Positions 1-7,721 of a DNA stretch of 20,066 nucleotides are shown here, piece after piece; positions within the stretch are counted from its first letter, which is position 1; each line of letters opens with the position of its first letter. A program made the translations under genes and the position numbers. The DNA is from Bacteroidales bacterium. Lineage in GTDB: Bacteria > Bacteroidota > Bacteroidia > Bacteroidales > SM23-62. The stretch spans positions 1 through 20,066 of the forward strand of contig JADHVS010000063.1 in NCBI GenBank assembly GCA_016783865.1, written 5' to 3'. The notes below the pieces were generated by a model that saw only the letters and a list, made by a program, of their open reading frames with translations, did not search any database and had not been told where the DNA came from.

Positions 1-1
1 T

Positions 2-415
2 GAGTATGAGAATGGCAGGTTTTTGCTGCCCCCCGACGATGCCATTAAGCCATATCGTGACAAAACTATAATAGAGTCAGCATTCAGAGATATTAAATCC
101 TTTATTGAAATCGTACCAATCGGTGTCTGGACAAACAAACATGTTAAGGCTCATTTCACAATCTGTGTTCTTGCTTATTTTATAAACAGGATGATTTGCT
201 TGCGGCTGCATCATAATCAAGGTGATCTGACAAAAGATGTCATTACTCATCAAAGCGCCTATAAAATTTTATCTGAGGGTTCAATTGATAAAATCCGTAT
301 CAAAAACGTTGCTGTACAAGGATTTAAATTATCCGGACTGAATGAGCGCATTTATGAAATCGTCAAGCGGCTAAAAATGCCGGAAATTACCAGGGTAAAG
401 CATGTAATGGATTGA
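2..415 (+). mobile_element. IS4/IS1634-type transposase, C-terminal part (5' end outside window)
   Basis: The frame is open from base 2 with no start codon needed, so this is the 3' part of a gene beginning before the window. The protein carries the C-terminal DDE-transposase signature: a Y-x2-K-x3-E-x6-K arrangement in PYRDKTIIESAFRDIK, where the E is the third catalytic acid. It is followed by a hydrophobic segment, HFTICVLAYFINRM, typical of IS1634-like members of the IS4 superfamily. The TTG at base 23 is only an internal codon. The two catalytic aspartates lie outside the window, so whether the element is intact cannot be judged. It reads toward the serine hydrolase and marks an IS insertion at the left edge. 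Confidence 0.8.
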
Positions 416-505
416 TTCCTAACAGGTAATAGCTTTTCGTAGACGTAAAATATTGCGTTGAATTATGCCTTATGTGCTGTTTTACAGTTATTTATGCAAA
501 AGAGG

Positions 506-540
506 GTGGTAAACTTGGGGTAAATCAAACTCTTTACCAC
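506..540. repeat. 8-bp dyad between the IS remnant and the serine hydrolase
   Basis: GTGGTAAA at 506-513 is perfectly inverted as TTTACCAC at 533-540, with a 19-nt loop. It lies downstream of the transposase stop and 17 nt before the next start codon. It may be a hairpin or sit near the right end of the IS. Without the left end, no terminal inverted repeat can be assigned. The rest of 416-557 shows nothing recognisable. Confidence 0.4.
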
Positions 541-557
541 ACAAAAATAACATACAA

Positions 558-1694
558 ATGAAAAAATTATTTCTGACATTAGCGGCCTTTTGCCTGTTTA
601 TCCTTTCTTGTTCACAGGTATCGGTCGATAGCCGAACCGACAGCATTACTTCGTTTATTGAGTCATACCTTGAAACAGAGGGGGAGCGTCCGGTAAACAG
701 TATCCTCGTTTATTATGAAGATCCGGACTATTCTTATTATGATGCAGTTGGCTTAGCCGATGGTAAATCCGTAAAGGTGGAACCCGATTTTCAGTTTAAA
801 ATAGCCAGTGTAACCAAAACCTTTACATCCACCGTGATCCTGCAGATGGCGGAAGAAGGGTTGCTTAACCTTGATGATCCCATGTATACCTATTTATCGG
901 GATGTGATTTTATCAGGATTGATGAGATTCACCTGATCGATGGCAAATCGTGTGGTAAAGAGGTGACAATCAGGCAATTACAGCAACACAAGAGTGGCAT
1001 CGCAGATATGTTCTTTGATAAATTTGAAGCTTTTATGGACCACTGGAACAACAACAGGATGAAACAGTGGAGCCCGGAAAAGCTTTTCGCTTATTTTTAT
1101 GAGCAGGAAATCAATCAACTGACACACTTTCCTCCCGGGGAAGGCTTTCATTATTCAGATGTGAATTACTTTCTGCTTGGCTTGATAATCGAGCAGGTGA
1201 GCGGCACATCACTTCCACAACAGATTAGGGAGAGGATACTCGAACCTTTGGATATGAATAACACCTGGTTTGAATATTATGAAGATCCGGTGGGGCATCA
1301 GAAAATAGCCCATTCTTTCCAGGGTCCGGAAGACATAACAATGTCAGGAAACACTTCATTTGACTGGTCGGGAGGGGGATTGGTCTCCACCACAAAAGAC
1401 CTGGCCGTTTTCATAAAAGCCCTGATGACCGATAAGCTTTTTAAAAAGCCGGAAACACTTCCGCAGATGATGGATATTTACGAGACAGGATGGCCCTTTG
1501 ATTATGGACTGGGATTGATTGAATTCAACTTTAATGGTATGAAATACTACGGCCATTCCGGTTTCTGGGGAGTGGTTATGGTTTATCAGCCCGAATTAAA
1601 ACAAACACTATGCCTTTACTATAGCCAGGCTGCTGCCCCATTTAATTATATGAAGTTTTCTGCAGACATAATACGGATAGCCAATATGGAATAA
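558..1694 (+). CDS. Serine hydrolase, beta-lactamase (class C)/PBP-like family, lipoprotein
   Basis: The 378-residue protein has a lipoprotein signal peptide with lipobox FILSC (Cys18), so it is probably anchored in a membrane facing the periplasm. The PF00144-type fold is supported by the nucleophile motif S84-V-T-K87 (SxxK), a second motif Y199-S-D201 in place of YxN, and H333-S-G335 in the KTG position. The family includes class C beta-lactamases, D-alanyl-D-alanine peptidases and esterases. The Y-S-D and H-S-G variants are common in non-beta-lactamase members, so an esterase or peptidase role is more likely than antibiotic resistance. The ATG at 558 starts directly at the signal peptide. 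It stands alone between an IS remnant and a convergent metal operon. Confidence 0.88.
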   Translation: MKKLFLTLAAFCLFILSCSQVSVDSRTDSITSFIESYLETEGERPVNSILVYYEDPDYSYYDAVGLADGKSVKVEPDFQFKIASVTKTFTSTVILQMAEEGLLNLDDPMYTYLSGCDFIRIDEIHLIDGKSCGKEVTIRQLQQHKSGIADMFFDKFEAFMDHWNNNRMKQWSPEKLFAYFYEQEINQLTHFPPGEGFHYSDVNYFLLGLIIEQVSGTSLPQQIRERILEPLDMNNTWFEYYEDPVGHQKIAHSFQGPEDITMSGNTSFDWSGGGLVSTTKDLAVFIKALMTDKLFKKPETLPQMMDIYETGWPFDYGLGLIEFNFNGMKYYGHSGFWGVVMVYQPELKQTLCLYYSQAAAPFNYMKFSADIIRIANME

Positions 1695-1767
1695 CATGGA
1701 TAAAGCGAGAATAGTAATTCTGAGAGGTATCATGAAGTTAGCGAGGAACTTATGCTGACCGAATAAT

Positions 1768-1815
1768 ACCCACACCCTTAACCCACACCCTCAGCTCACT
1801 GCTCACAGCTCACTG
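1768..1815. repeat. Short direct repeats, including 7-bp GCTCACW units, between convergent genes
   Basis: ACCCACACCCT occurs at 1768-1778 and again at 1781-1791. It is followed by three consecutive heptamers, GCTCACT (1794), GCTCACA (1801) and GCTCACT (1808). The last unit runs through the stop codon of the cation exporter (1810-1812, minus strand). The heptamer period matches the array at 12046, though the unit sequence differs. No terminator-like stem is evident here. Confidence 0.6.
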
Positions 1816-2751
1816 ATTATTCTTATGCTGAATCATGCCGGTATCTTCGCAGCAACCATACTCCATCTGCAGGGTAACATGATGAATATGATGTTTCCCG
1901 GCGAGCAGTGATTCAATTTTTTCCCGGATCTGATCTGTTTTACTTACCATCAAATCTTCTGAGAGGTCGATATGGGCTTCAAAATGTATCTCGTTTTCAG
2001 TCAGGTTCCATGCATGGATATGATGAATATTCTGAACCTCTTCAATGTTTTCCAGGTCGGCCCTTATCTGCTCAAGGTTGATATCTTTTGGTGAGGATTG
2101 CATCAGGATATTGAAAGAATCTCTCAGAAGATTAATTGTCTCCCTGAAAATATACAAACTGATCAGGATGGTTATTAGCGGATCGATCCAGAATATTTCG
2201 AAGAAATAGATTAATACACCGCCAATTATTACCACAACAGAAGATAATGTGTCTCCCAGCAGATGCAGATAAGCCGCCCTGATGTTCATGTTTTTTTCTG
2301 CATCAGGCCTGAGCAGAACAACAGCAAGCAGGTTGGCTGCCAATCCAATACCAGCCACAATGAACATGATCAATCCTTTGATTGGCTCGGGATCATGGAA
2401 GCGCCTGGCCGCCTCGACTATCAAAAAAATACAAATGGCGACCAGAAATACTGCATTAAGCAAAGCTGCCAGTATTTCGATACGCTGATAACCAAATGTT
2501 TTTCTTGCATTAGAATCTTTTTTACTGATCCGGTTGGCCAGGTATGTGACAAGTACTGCTATTCCGTCACCAAGATTGTGAAGGGCATCTGAGAGCAGTG
2601 CCAGGCTGTTGGAAAGTAAACCACCTATAAACTCGGCAGCGGTGATGGTAAAATTGAGAACTACCGCTATCAACAGATTCTTTTCGCTGATATCTGACCT
2701 TGCATGATGATGTGCTTGAAAGGCAGTATGTTCCCTTTCTTCAGATACCAT
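1810..2751 (-). CDS. Cation diffusion facilitator (CDF) family metal exporter
   Basis: An inner-membrane H+-coupled divalent-metal (Zn/Co/Cd-type) exporter of about 313 residues. The start is set at the ATG at 2751-2749 because a reading from 2871 would add 40 residues lying out of frame over the upstream ZIP gene. The chosen N-terminus has a cytosolic His-rich stretch (HHH at 14-16) followed by six hydrophobic segments. The intramembrane metal site is visible as H58-x3-D62 and H163-x3-D167. The cytoplasmic C-terminal domain carries IHHIHAW (242-248) and HHIHHVTLQ (287-295), typical of CzcD/ZitB-like proteins. It follows the ZIP stop by 10 nt, implying co-transcription. The final GCCED may add metal ligands (inference). 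Confidence 0.92.
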   Translation of the reverse strand: MVSEEREHTAFQAHHHARSDISEKNLLIAVVLNFTITAAEFIGGLLSNSLALLSDALHNLGDGIAVLVTYLANRISKKDSNARKTFGYQRIEILAALLNAVFLVAICIFLIVEAARRFHDPEPIKGLIMFIVAGIGLAANLLAVVLLRPDAEKNMNIRAAYLHLLGDTLSSVVVIIGGVLIYFFEIFWIDPLITILISLYIFRETINLLRDSFNILMQSSPKDINLEQIRADLENIEEVQNIHHIHAWNLTENEIHFEAHIDLSEDLMVSKTDQIREKIESLLAGKHHIHHVTLQMEYGCCEDTGMIQHKNNQ

Positions 2752-2761
2752 AGTCAAATAA

Positions 2762-3583
2762 TTATTGAATAAAAAGCAACAGGCTGATAGCCATAACAAC
2801 CATGCCGGCAACCATACCATAGATTGCCTGATGGTGGTGACCATATGCCCGGGCAGTAGGAAGCAATTCATCTATGGAGATGAAGACCATAATTCCAGCC
2901 ACTCCGCCAAATAAGACACCCATTAATGAGTCACTAAAAAATGCAGATAGCAGGAAATAACCGATCAATGCACCCAATGGCTCGGCTAATCCAGATAGCA
3001 AAGAAAGAAAAAAAGCTTTTTTTCTATTTCCTGTAGCATAATAGATTGGTACTGATACGGCAATTCCTTCCGGGATATTGTGAATGGCAATGGCCAGTGC
3101 AATTGGTATGGCTATTTTTATATCCGCAATACCGGCTGCAAAAGTGGCAAGTCCTTCGGGAAAATTGTGGATTGCAATAGCAATGGCCATAAAAATACCC
3201 ATTCTCATCAGACCGGTCATATTTTTCTTTTTCCCGTTATTATTTTTCAGAGGGATTTCTTCTACACGATGGATCTCGTGTGGATTTTCATATGATGGAA
3301 CAAGAATGTCGATGATAGCAATGATAAAAATCCCGGCAAAGAATGAAATTACAGTAAACCAGTTACCACTAACTTCTCCATATTTTCCAACAAAAAGTTC
3401 CTGTGATTTTCCCAGTATTTCAGTAAATGCAACATAAATCATTACACCTCCGGAAAATCCTAGCGCCCAGGATAGGAATCTGGTATTGGTGGTTTTGGTA
3501 AAAAAGGCCAGGGCACTACCGATACCTGTGGATAGTCCTGCAAAAAGGGTAAGACCAAATGCTAATAAAACGTTTCCTTCCAT
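2762..3583 (-). CDS. zupT: ZIP family metal transporter (ZupT-like)
   Basis: A 273-residue polytopic membrane protein for divalent-metal uptake (Zn, possibly Fe/Mn). The two ZIP signatures in adjacent helices are H139-N-F-P-E-G144 and H168-N-I-P-E-G173, as in ZupT. A hydrophilic loop rich in Lys, Asn and His (about 98-121) lies before them, as in the variable loop of ZIP proteins. It is the first gene of a pair with the CDF exporter. No clear TAnnTTTG box was found in the 164 nt upstream, which otherwise show nothing recognisable. The symbol rests on motif similarity, and metal specificity is not readable from the sequence. Confidence 0.88.
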   Translation of the reverse strand: MEGNVLLAFGLTLFAGLSTGIGSALAFFTKTTNTRFLSWALGFSGGVMIYVAFTEILGKSQELFVGKYGEVSGNWFTVISFFAGIFIIAIIDILVPSYENPHEIHRVEEIPLKNNNGKKKNMTGLMRMGIFMAIAIAIHNFPEGLATFAAGIADIKIAIPIALAIAIHNIPEGIAVSVPIYYATGNRKKAFFLSLLSGLAEPLGALIGYFLLSAFFSDSLMGVLFGGVAGIMVFISIDELLPTARAYGHHHQAIYGMVAGMVVMAISLLLFIQ

Positions 3584-3747
3584 GAAATGATCTGTGACAA
3601 CAAGTTCGTTAAAGAGAGTGCAAAATAAGCCAATAATCTTTAATTCACCAAGCCGGGTAAAATGACAGGCCTCCAGCTTTGAGAAACAGGACTATTTAAA
3701 GCTATAAATATTGACAGGGGCTAAAATTGGAATTACGGAGTAAATTA

Positions 3748-4575
3748 TTATGATTCTTTCATCGGCCCTGTTTCTTGTGGTGGGATTTTTTTGTCCCTTC
3801 TGTAGTATAGATAGATAATGGTTAATCCAATCAATACGAATGGAATACTTAACCATTGCCCCATATTTAATTTCATCCCTTCCTCAAAAATTACCTGGTC
3901 TTCCTTGATGAATTCAATCAGAAACCGAACCCCGAATACCAGGATCAGGAACAATCCAAACAGAGTTCCATCGCGAAACCTGGCTTTTGTTTTTAAATAA
4001 ATACCAAGCAACAAACCGAAAACAGATAAATAAGTGAGGGCCTCATAGATCTGGGTTGGGTGCTTTGGCACAATTTCATGGTTTCTGAGGAAAACAAATC
4101 CCCAGGGCAGACTTGTTTCAATACCATAGATCTCGGAATTCATCAAATTGCCCAGCCTGATCATCGCTCCAGCCAGTGCGACAACTACAACAATCCTGTC
4201 GAGGATCCAGATGAATTTCATTTTATATTTCCTGACAAAAAGATATAGCACGATCAGGATACCAATGGCCGCACCATGGCTGGCGAGCCCACCCCTCCAG
4301 ATCTTGAGAATTTCGATGGGATTTGAAAGGTAATAATCTGGTTCGTAAAAGAGGCAGTGCCCGAGGCGTGCACCTATCACCGTTCCGATGGCCATGTAAA
4401 TGGTTAACTTATCGAGCATTTCAACAGTCAGCCCTTCCCGCTTAAAGAACTTTAAGAAAATAAGGTATCCGAAGAAGAACCCTGAAGCAAAAAGTAATCC
4501 GTACCAGCGAATGGCAAAATTTCCTATCCTGAATATTTCCGGATTGACATTCCAGTTAATGGCATCGATTATCAT
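3748..4575 (-). CDS. lgt: Prolipoprotein diacylglyceryl transferase
   Basis: Transfers diacylglycerol from phosphatidylglycerol to the lipobox cysteine of prolipoproteins, the first step of lipoprotein maturation in the inner membrane. Family landmarks in order: RWYG (23-26), IGARLGH (67-73), GGLASHGA with His100, MIRLGNLMNSEIYG (138-151) with the conserved Arg140, Asn143 and Glu148, and HPTQIYEA (172-179). The length (275) is typical, with about seven hydrophobic segments. The start ATG at 4575 gives the usual short N-terminus before the first helix. It is divergent from a lipoprotein gene. A weak -7-like TAAGTTTA lies on the minus strand at 4602-4595. Confidence 0.97.
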   Translation of the reverse strand: MIIDAINWNVNPEIFRIGNFAIRWYGLLFASGFFFGYLIFLKFFKREGLTVEMLDKLTIYMAIGTVIGARLGHCLFYEPDYYLSNPIEILKIWRGGLASHGAAIGILIVLYLFVRKYKMKFIWILDRIVVVVALAGAMIRLGNLMNSEIYGIETSLPWGFVFLRNHEIVPKHPTQIYEALTYLSVFGLLLGIYLKTKARFRDGTLFGLFLILVFGVRFLIEFIKEDQVIFEEGMKLNMGQWLSIPFVLIGLTIIYLYYRRDKKIPPQETGPMKES

Positions 4576-4661
4576 GACAGAAAAATTTAGGGTGTAAACT
4601 TATAAATAATAATTTATCTAACCTTAGCGGGTTTGAAGAATTCCCCTGAAAATGTAAGGAC

Positions 4662-4676
4662 AGATAATAATTATCA
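4662..4676. promoter_or_regulatory. Fur-box-like 7-1-7 palindrome
   Basis: AGATAAT-A-ATTATCA differs from the classic Fur heptamer dyad TGATAATnATTATCA at only one non-N position. Extended rightward to 4681 it matches 16 of 19 bases of the E. coli-style Fur consensus. It lies just upstream of the TAAGTTTG box at 4684-4691, where a bound repressor would block transcription of the 4712 gene. Fur/Zur/PerR family sites look alike in AT-rich DNA, so the regulator is inferred. Confidence 0.4.
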
Positions 4677-4683
4677 TTATTTG

Positions 4684-4691
4684 TAAGTTTG
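4684..4691 (+). promoter_or_regulatory. -7 box TAAGTTTG for the Ig-like lipoprotein gene
   Basis: A perfect TAnnTTTG Bacteroidota -7 element, 20 nt before the TTG start at 4712. No TTTG is present at the -33 position. That spacer is instead occupied by the Fur-like palindrome. Confidence 0.5.
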
Positions 4692-4711
4692 TAAATTATT
4701 TAAAATCGGTA

Positions 4712-6529
4712 TTGAGACATTTTACCTTCATATTTATCCTGACGATCTCGCTCGTTCTGTATTCGGCTTGTGCGAGAATAGGCAGTGTAGCTGGCGGACC
4801 TAAGGATGAAGATCCCCCTGTCGTGTTGGGATCAGAACCGGAAAATTATTCACTTAATTTTAATGATGACCGGATAGAGATTGAGTTCAATGAGTTTCTG
4901 CAGCTGAAAAACATCAACCAGGAGCTTGTAGTCTCTCCTCCTCTTGAAGAACAGCCTGTGGTTAGATTAAGAAACAAATCGATCGTAATAGATTTTGAAT
5001 CAGAATTTAGAGACAGTACTACCTATACATTGAATTTCGGGCAGTCTGTTGCCGATAATAATGAAGGGAATGTGCTGGAAAACTATGAATTTGTATTTTC
5101 CACAACAGACTATATTGATTCACTCGGTATTGCGGGTACGCTTAATAACGCTTTCGATCTGAAGGCCATTGAAGAGCCGGTAACAATAATGCTTTATGAT
5201 ACAATCTATGATTCGATCCCGTATCTTAAAATTCCGGTCTATGTTGGAAAGACATCAAAGTCAGGGATATTCAGTATAAATAATATCAAGCCAGGCATAT
5301 ATAAAGTATTTGGATTGAAGGATGGGAATTACAATTTTCTCTATGATTTGCCGGATGAATCCATCGCATTTCTCGACACAACTGTCATGTTATTGCCCGA
5401 CTTTATTAGCGGAATGCTTGATTCTTCCATTTTATATTCCGACACGATCCCGGTTGATTCCGCCAGATTACGCCTTTTGGATTCAACTGCTACCAGGCTC
5501 GACACCTTGTTGGCCACCCGGGCCGGAAAGTATTCTATATTTGTTGATATGCTTTTGTTTCAGGAAGACAATACACCACAGTATATGTCAGAATATGAAA
5601 GGCCTGATCCCAGAAAACTGGAATTTTATTTTAACCGGCCATTGGTGGACTCATTTTATGCTGAACCCTTGAATTTTGAGGCCGGACCTGATTGGTATAT
5701 CCGGGAAGATTTTGTAATTGGAGACACCCTGGTTTACTGGATTAAGGACTCCCTGGTTTATAAACAGGATACGCTTAAGTTTCATCTGAATTACCATGTT
5801 ACAGATTCTGTTCTAAACTATGTTCCCCTTGACGACACGGTTACCATGATATATAGAAAACCAACATCCAGTCGAAGAAGGAAGCAAGCCGAACAGGAAG
5901 ATGAAACGGAATCATTGGAATTGAGCATCAATGTAAGCAACGGAGCGACGGTAGAAATGAATTCATTGATCCGGATCGTTCCTGGTCACCCCGTGGCATT
6001 AACCGATCCATCAAAGATCACTCTCTTTTATATGGAAGATACAGTGGAGGTTCAGGGTACGTTCAGGTTTGACAGGGATACAAATCATCTGAGGAAGTAC
6101 AATTTAGCAGTGGGCTGGGAAGAAAGGATGGATTACAGGCTATTCCTTGAGCCCGGGGCATTTACTGATATTTATGAGCTTACCAACGATACCATCAATA
6201 TGTCGTTTAAAACCAGGTCGCTGGAATATTATGGAAAAATTATATTATCCATGTCAAATGTTACTGATAACCTGGTAGTTCAGTTAATGTCGAAAGATCA
6301 AAAAGTGCTCATGGAAAAATCGATTGCTGTTGATGGCATACTGGAATTCCCGTTCCTGCCCCCTGCTAATTACATGTTTAAGGTGATCTATGACAGTAAT
6401 CAAAATGGGATCTGGGATACAGGAGATTATCTTAAAGGCCTGCAACCGGAACGGGTAAATTTTCGCACCGGAGAAGTTAATGTGAGATCAAACTGGGACA
6501 TGGAAATTAGCTGGCGGCTCGGGGACTGA
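4712..6529 (+). CDS. Ig-like (Big_5) domain lipoprotein, Bacteroidota-conserved type
   Basis: A 605-residue envelope protein. The start is a TTG, since no in-frame ATG exists between it and the upstream stop at 4655. It opens a signal peptide ending YSAC (Cys20), a slightly atypical lipobox. Residues about 33-112 form an SbsA/Big_5-like Ig domain (DPPVVLGSEPEN, IEIEFNEFLQL, TTYTLNFGQSVAD). A carboxypeptidase-regulatory-like beta segment follows (about 130-205), then a long poorly recognised middle. The C-terminal module (FKVIYDSNQNGIWDTGDYL) has an Asp-rich, Ca-loop-like turn. Proteins of this architecture are widespread in Bacteroidota with unknown role. The stop abuts the convergent ROK stop without a gap. 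Confidence 0.8.
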   Translation: MRHFTFIFILTISLVLYSACARIGSVAGGPKDEDPPVVLGSEPENYSLNFNDDRIEIEFNEFLQLKNINQELVVSPPLEEQPVVRLRNKSIVIDFESEFRDSTTYTLNFGQSVADNNEGNVLENYEFVFSTTDYIDSLGIAGTLNNAFDLKAIEEPVTIMLYDTIYDSIPYLKIPVYVGKTSKSGIFSINNIKPGIYKVFGLKDGNYNFLYDLPDESIAFLDTTVMLLPDFISGMLDSSILYSDTIPVDSARLRLLDSTATRLDTLLATRAGKYSIFVDMLLFQEDNTPQYMSEYERPDPRKLEFYFNRPLVDSFYAEPLNFEAGPDWYIREDFVIGDTLVYWIKDSLVYKQDTLKFHLNYHVTDSVLNYVPLDDTVTMIYRKPTSSRRRKQAEQEDETESLELSINVSNGATVEMNSLIRIVPGHPVALTDPSKITLFYMEDTVEVQGTFRFDRDTNHLRKYNLAVGWEERMDYRLFLEPGAFTDIYELTNDTINMSFKTRSLEYYGKIILSMSNVTDNLVVQLMSKDQKVLMEKSIAVDGILEFPFLPPANYMFKVIYDSNQNGIWDTGDYLKGLQPERVNFRTGEVNVRSNWDMEISWRLGD

Positions 6530-7492
6530 CTAGCTCAACAATTCATTCCATATCAATCCACCTGCTCCAAGCACTGCAGCATTTTTATCATGGAGGCCGG
6601 AAGGCAAGAGCTTAACCTTGTTCTGAAAGATTTTCAGGAGGTTTTTTTCCATGTGTTCTTTGGTGGGTTTAATGATAAGATTTCCTGCCTGGGCGAGTCC
6701 GCCAAATAAAAAGATAGCTTCAGGACTTGAAAAGGCCACTGCATTAGCCAGGTTTCTACCCAGGATTTTGCCAGTGATCTCAAAAGCCTTCATTGCAATT
6801 TTATCGCCCCTGCCAGCCGCCTCTGCAATATTCTTTGAAGTCATCTTATTAAAAGGGATATCTCGCAGATCAGTTGGTTCGCAACGTTCTGAGAGCAATT
6901 CAAAAACTGTTCTTTTTATACCAGTGGCTGAAGCATAGGTTTCGAGGCAGCCTTTCTTTCCACAACCACATTGACGTCCATTATCTACCGCAACAATATG
7001 TCCCATCTCACCTGCAAATCCATCGTGCCCGTAAACTACTTTACCATTGATCACTATTCCGCTACCAAGCCCTGTCCCGAGGGTAATCACTATAAAGTCT
7101 TTCATACTTCTGGCACCACCATACATCATCTCCCCGAGAGCAGCAGCATTGGCGTCGTTTGTTAAAACGACCGGCACATCGTGGAATTTTTTAATCCGGT
7201 CGGCAAGACGAATGACCCCTTTCCAGTTCAGGTTAGGAGCATATTCAATAGTCCCGTTATAATAATTGCCATTCGGAGCACCTACACCAATTCCCTTGAT
7301 ATTAAATTCCTGGTCAGCTTTTTTCAAGGAAGCATTAATGGAAGAAAACAGGTTTTCCAGGTAGGAGTCTATATCCGGGTGGCCTGCAGTATCAACTGAA
7401 CCTTCCATGTAACTATTACCCGATCGATCTACAAAACCGTATTTGGTATAGGTTCCTCCAATATCCATTCCGATGACAATATCCAGAGACAT
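6530..7492 (-). CDS. ROK family sugar kinase (glucokinase-like)
   Basis: A 320-residue ROK protein without an N-terminal helix-turn-helix, so a kinase rather than a NagC/XylR-type repressor. It has the ATP-phosphate motif D10-I-G-G-T-Y (10-15), the catalytic aspartate in TNDANAAALGE (Asp113), GTGLGSG (139-145), and the ROK zinc site H165 with C175-G-C177-G-x3-C182-LE. The substrate is most likely glucose, N-acetylglucosamine or another aldohexose, and cannot be chosen from sequence. The start at 7492 places DIGGT at the expected distance. A consensus promoter lies 32 nt upstream. Confidence 0.9.
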   Translation of the reverse strand: MSLDIVIGMDIGGTYTKYGFVDRSGNSYMEGSVDTAGHPDIDSYLENLFSSINASLKKADQEFNIKGIGVGAPNGNYYNGTIEYAPNLNWKGVIRLADRIKKFHDVPVVLTNDANAAALGEMMYGGARSMKDFIVITLGTGLGSGIVINGKVVYGHDGFAGEMGHIVAVDNGRQCGCGKKGCLETYASATGIKRTVFELLSERCEPTDLRDIPFNKMTSKNIAEAAGRGDKIAMKAFEITGKILGRNLANAVAFSSPEAIFLFGGLAQAGNLIIKPTKEHMEKNLLKIFQNKVKLLPSGLHDKNAAVLGAGGLIWNELLS

Positions 7493-7523
7493 AATGTTAT
7501 GTGTTTAGCGTTTTAGAGAAATG

Positions 7524-7554
7524 CAAAAGTAATACAAACCATATAGATCGCAAA
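7524..7554 (-). promoter_or_regulatory. Consensus Bacteroidota promoter for the ROK kinase gene
   Basis: On the minus strand a TTTG (7554-7551) is followed after exactly 19 nt by TACTTTTG (7531-7524), matching TTTG-N19-21-TAnnTTTG. The expected transcription start is near 7517, giving a 5' leader of about 25 nt before the ATG at 7492. Confidence 0.7.
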
Positions 7555-7608
7555 GGGCAGATGTGGCACTAAAAATCAAACAAATACAAAAAAAGCATGA
7601 AACAAGCA

Positions 7609-7694
7609 TGATAATAATTTTCATCGCGAGTTACTTGTGGCCGTTGAAAATAATTTATTATCACAGGAAAATGAAAATAATTCTTTAAATTAGT
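7609..7694 (+). promoter_or_regulatory. Dyad operator plus TAAATTAGT box upstream of the stress protein
   Basis: The left arm TGATAATAATTTTCA (7609-7623) is inverted as TGAAAAT (7645-7651) plus TATTATCA (7656-7663), with a 4-nt bulge and a 21-nt loop. TAAATTAGT (7686-7694), a one-mismatch TAnnTTTG box, follows 22 nt after the ATTATCA half-site. The same parts in the same order and with the same final spacing occur upstream of dnaG. Putative operator and promoter; the regulator is unknown. Confidence 0.5.
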
Positions 7695-7721
7695 TCCATA
7701 TAATATAAAGGTAAATACAGC

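Noticed and set aside
558..1694. Antibiotic-resistance beta-lactamase
   Set aside because: Y-S-D and H-S-G replace the YxN and KTG motifs, and the lipoprotein form fits the broader esterase/peptidase group.
2752..2871. N-terminal extension of the CDF exporter
   Set aside because: It overlaps the 3' end of the ZIP gene in another frame and has no family similarity. The ATG at 2751 gives a normal N-terminus.
4692..4700. Third copy of the usp/dnaG promoter element at TAAATTATT
   Set aside because: The spacing from ATTATCA is 16 rather than 23 positions, the last bases differ, and a better -7 box (TAAGTTTG) is next to it.
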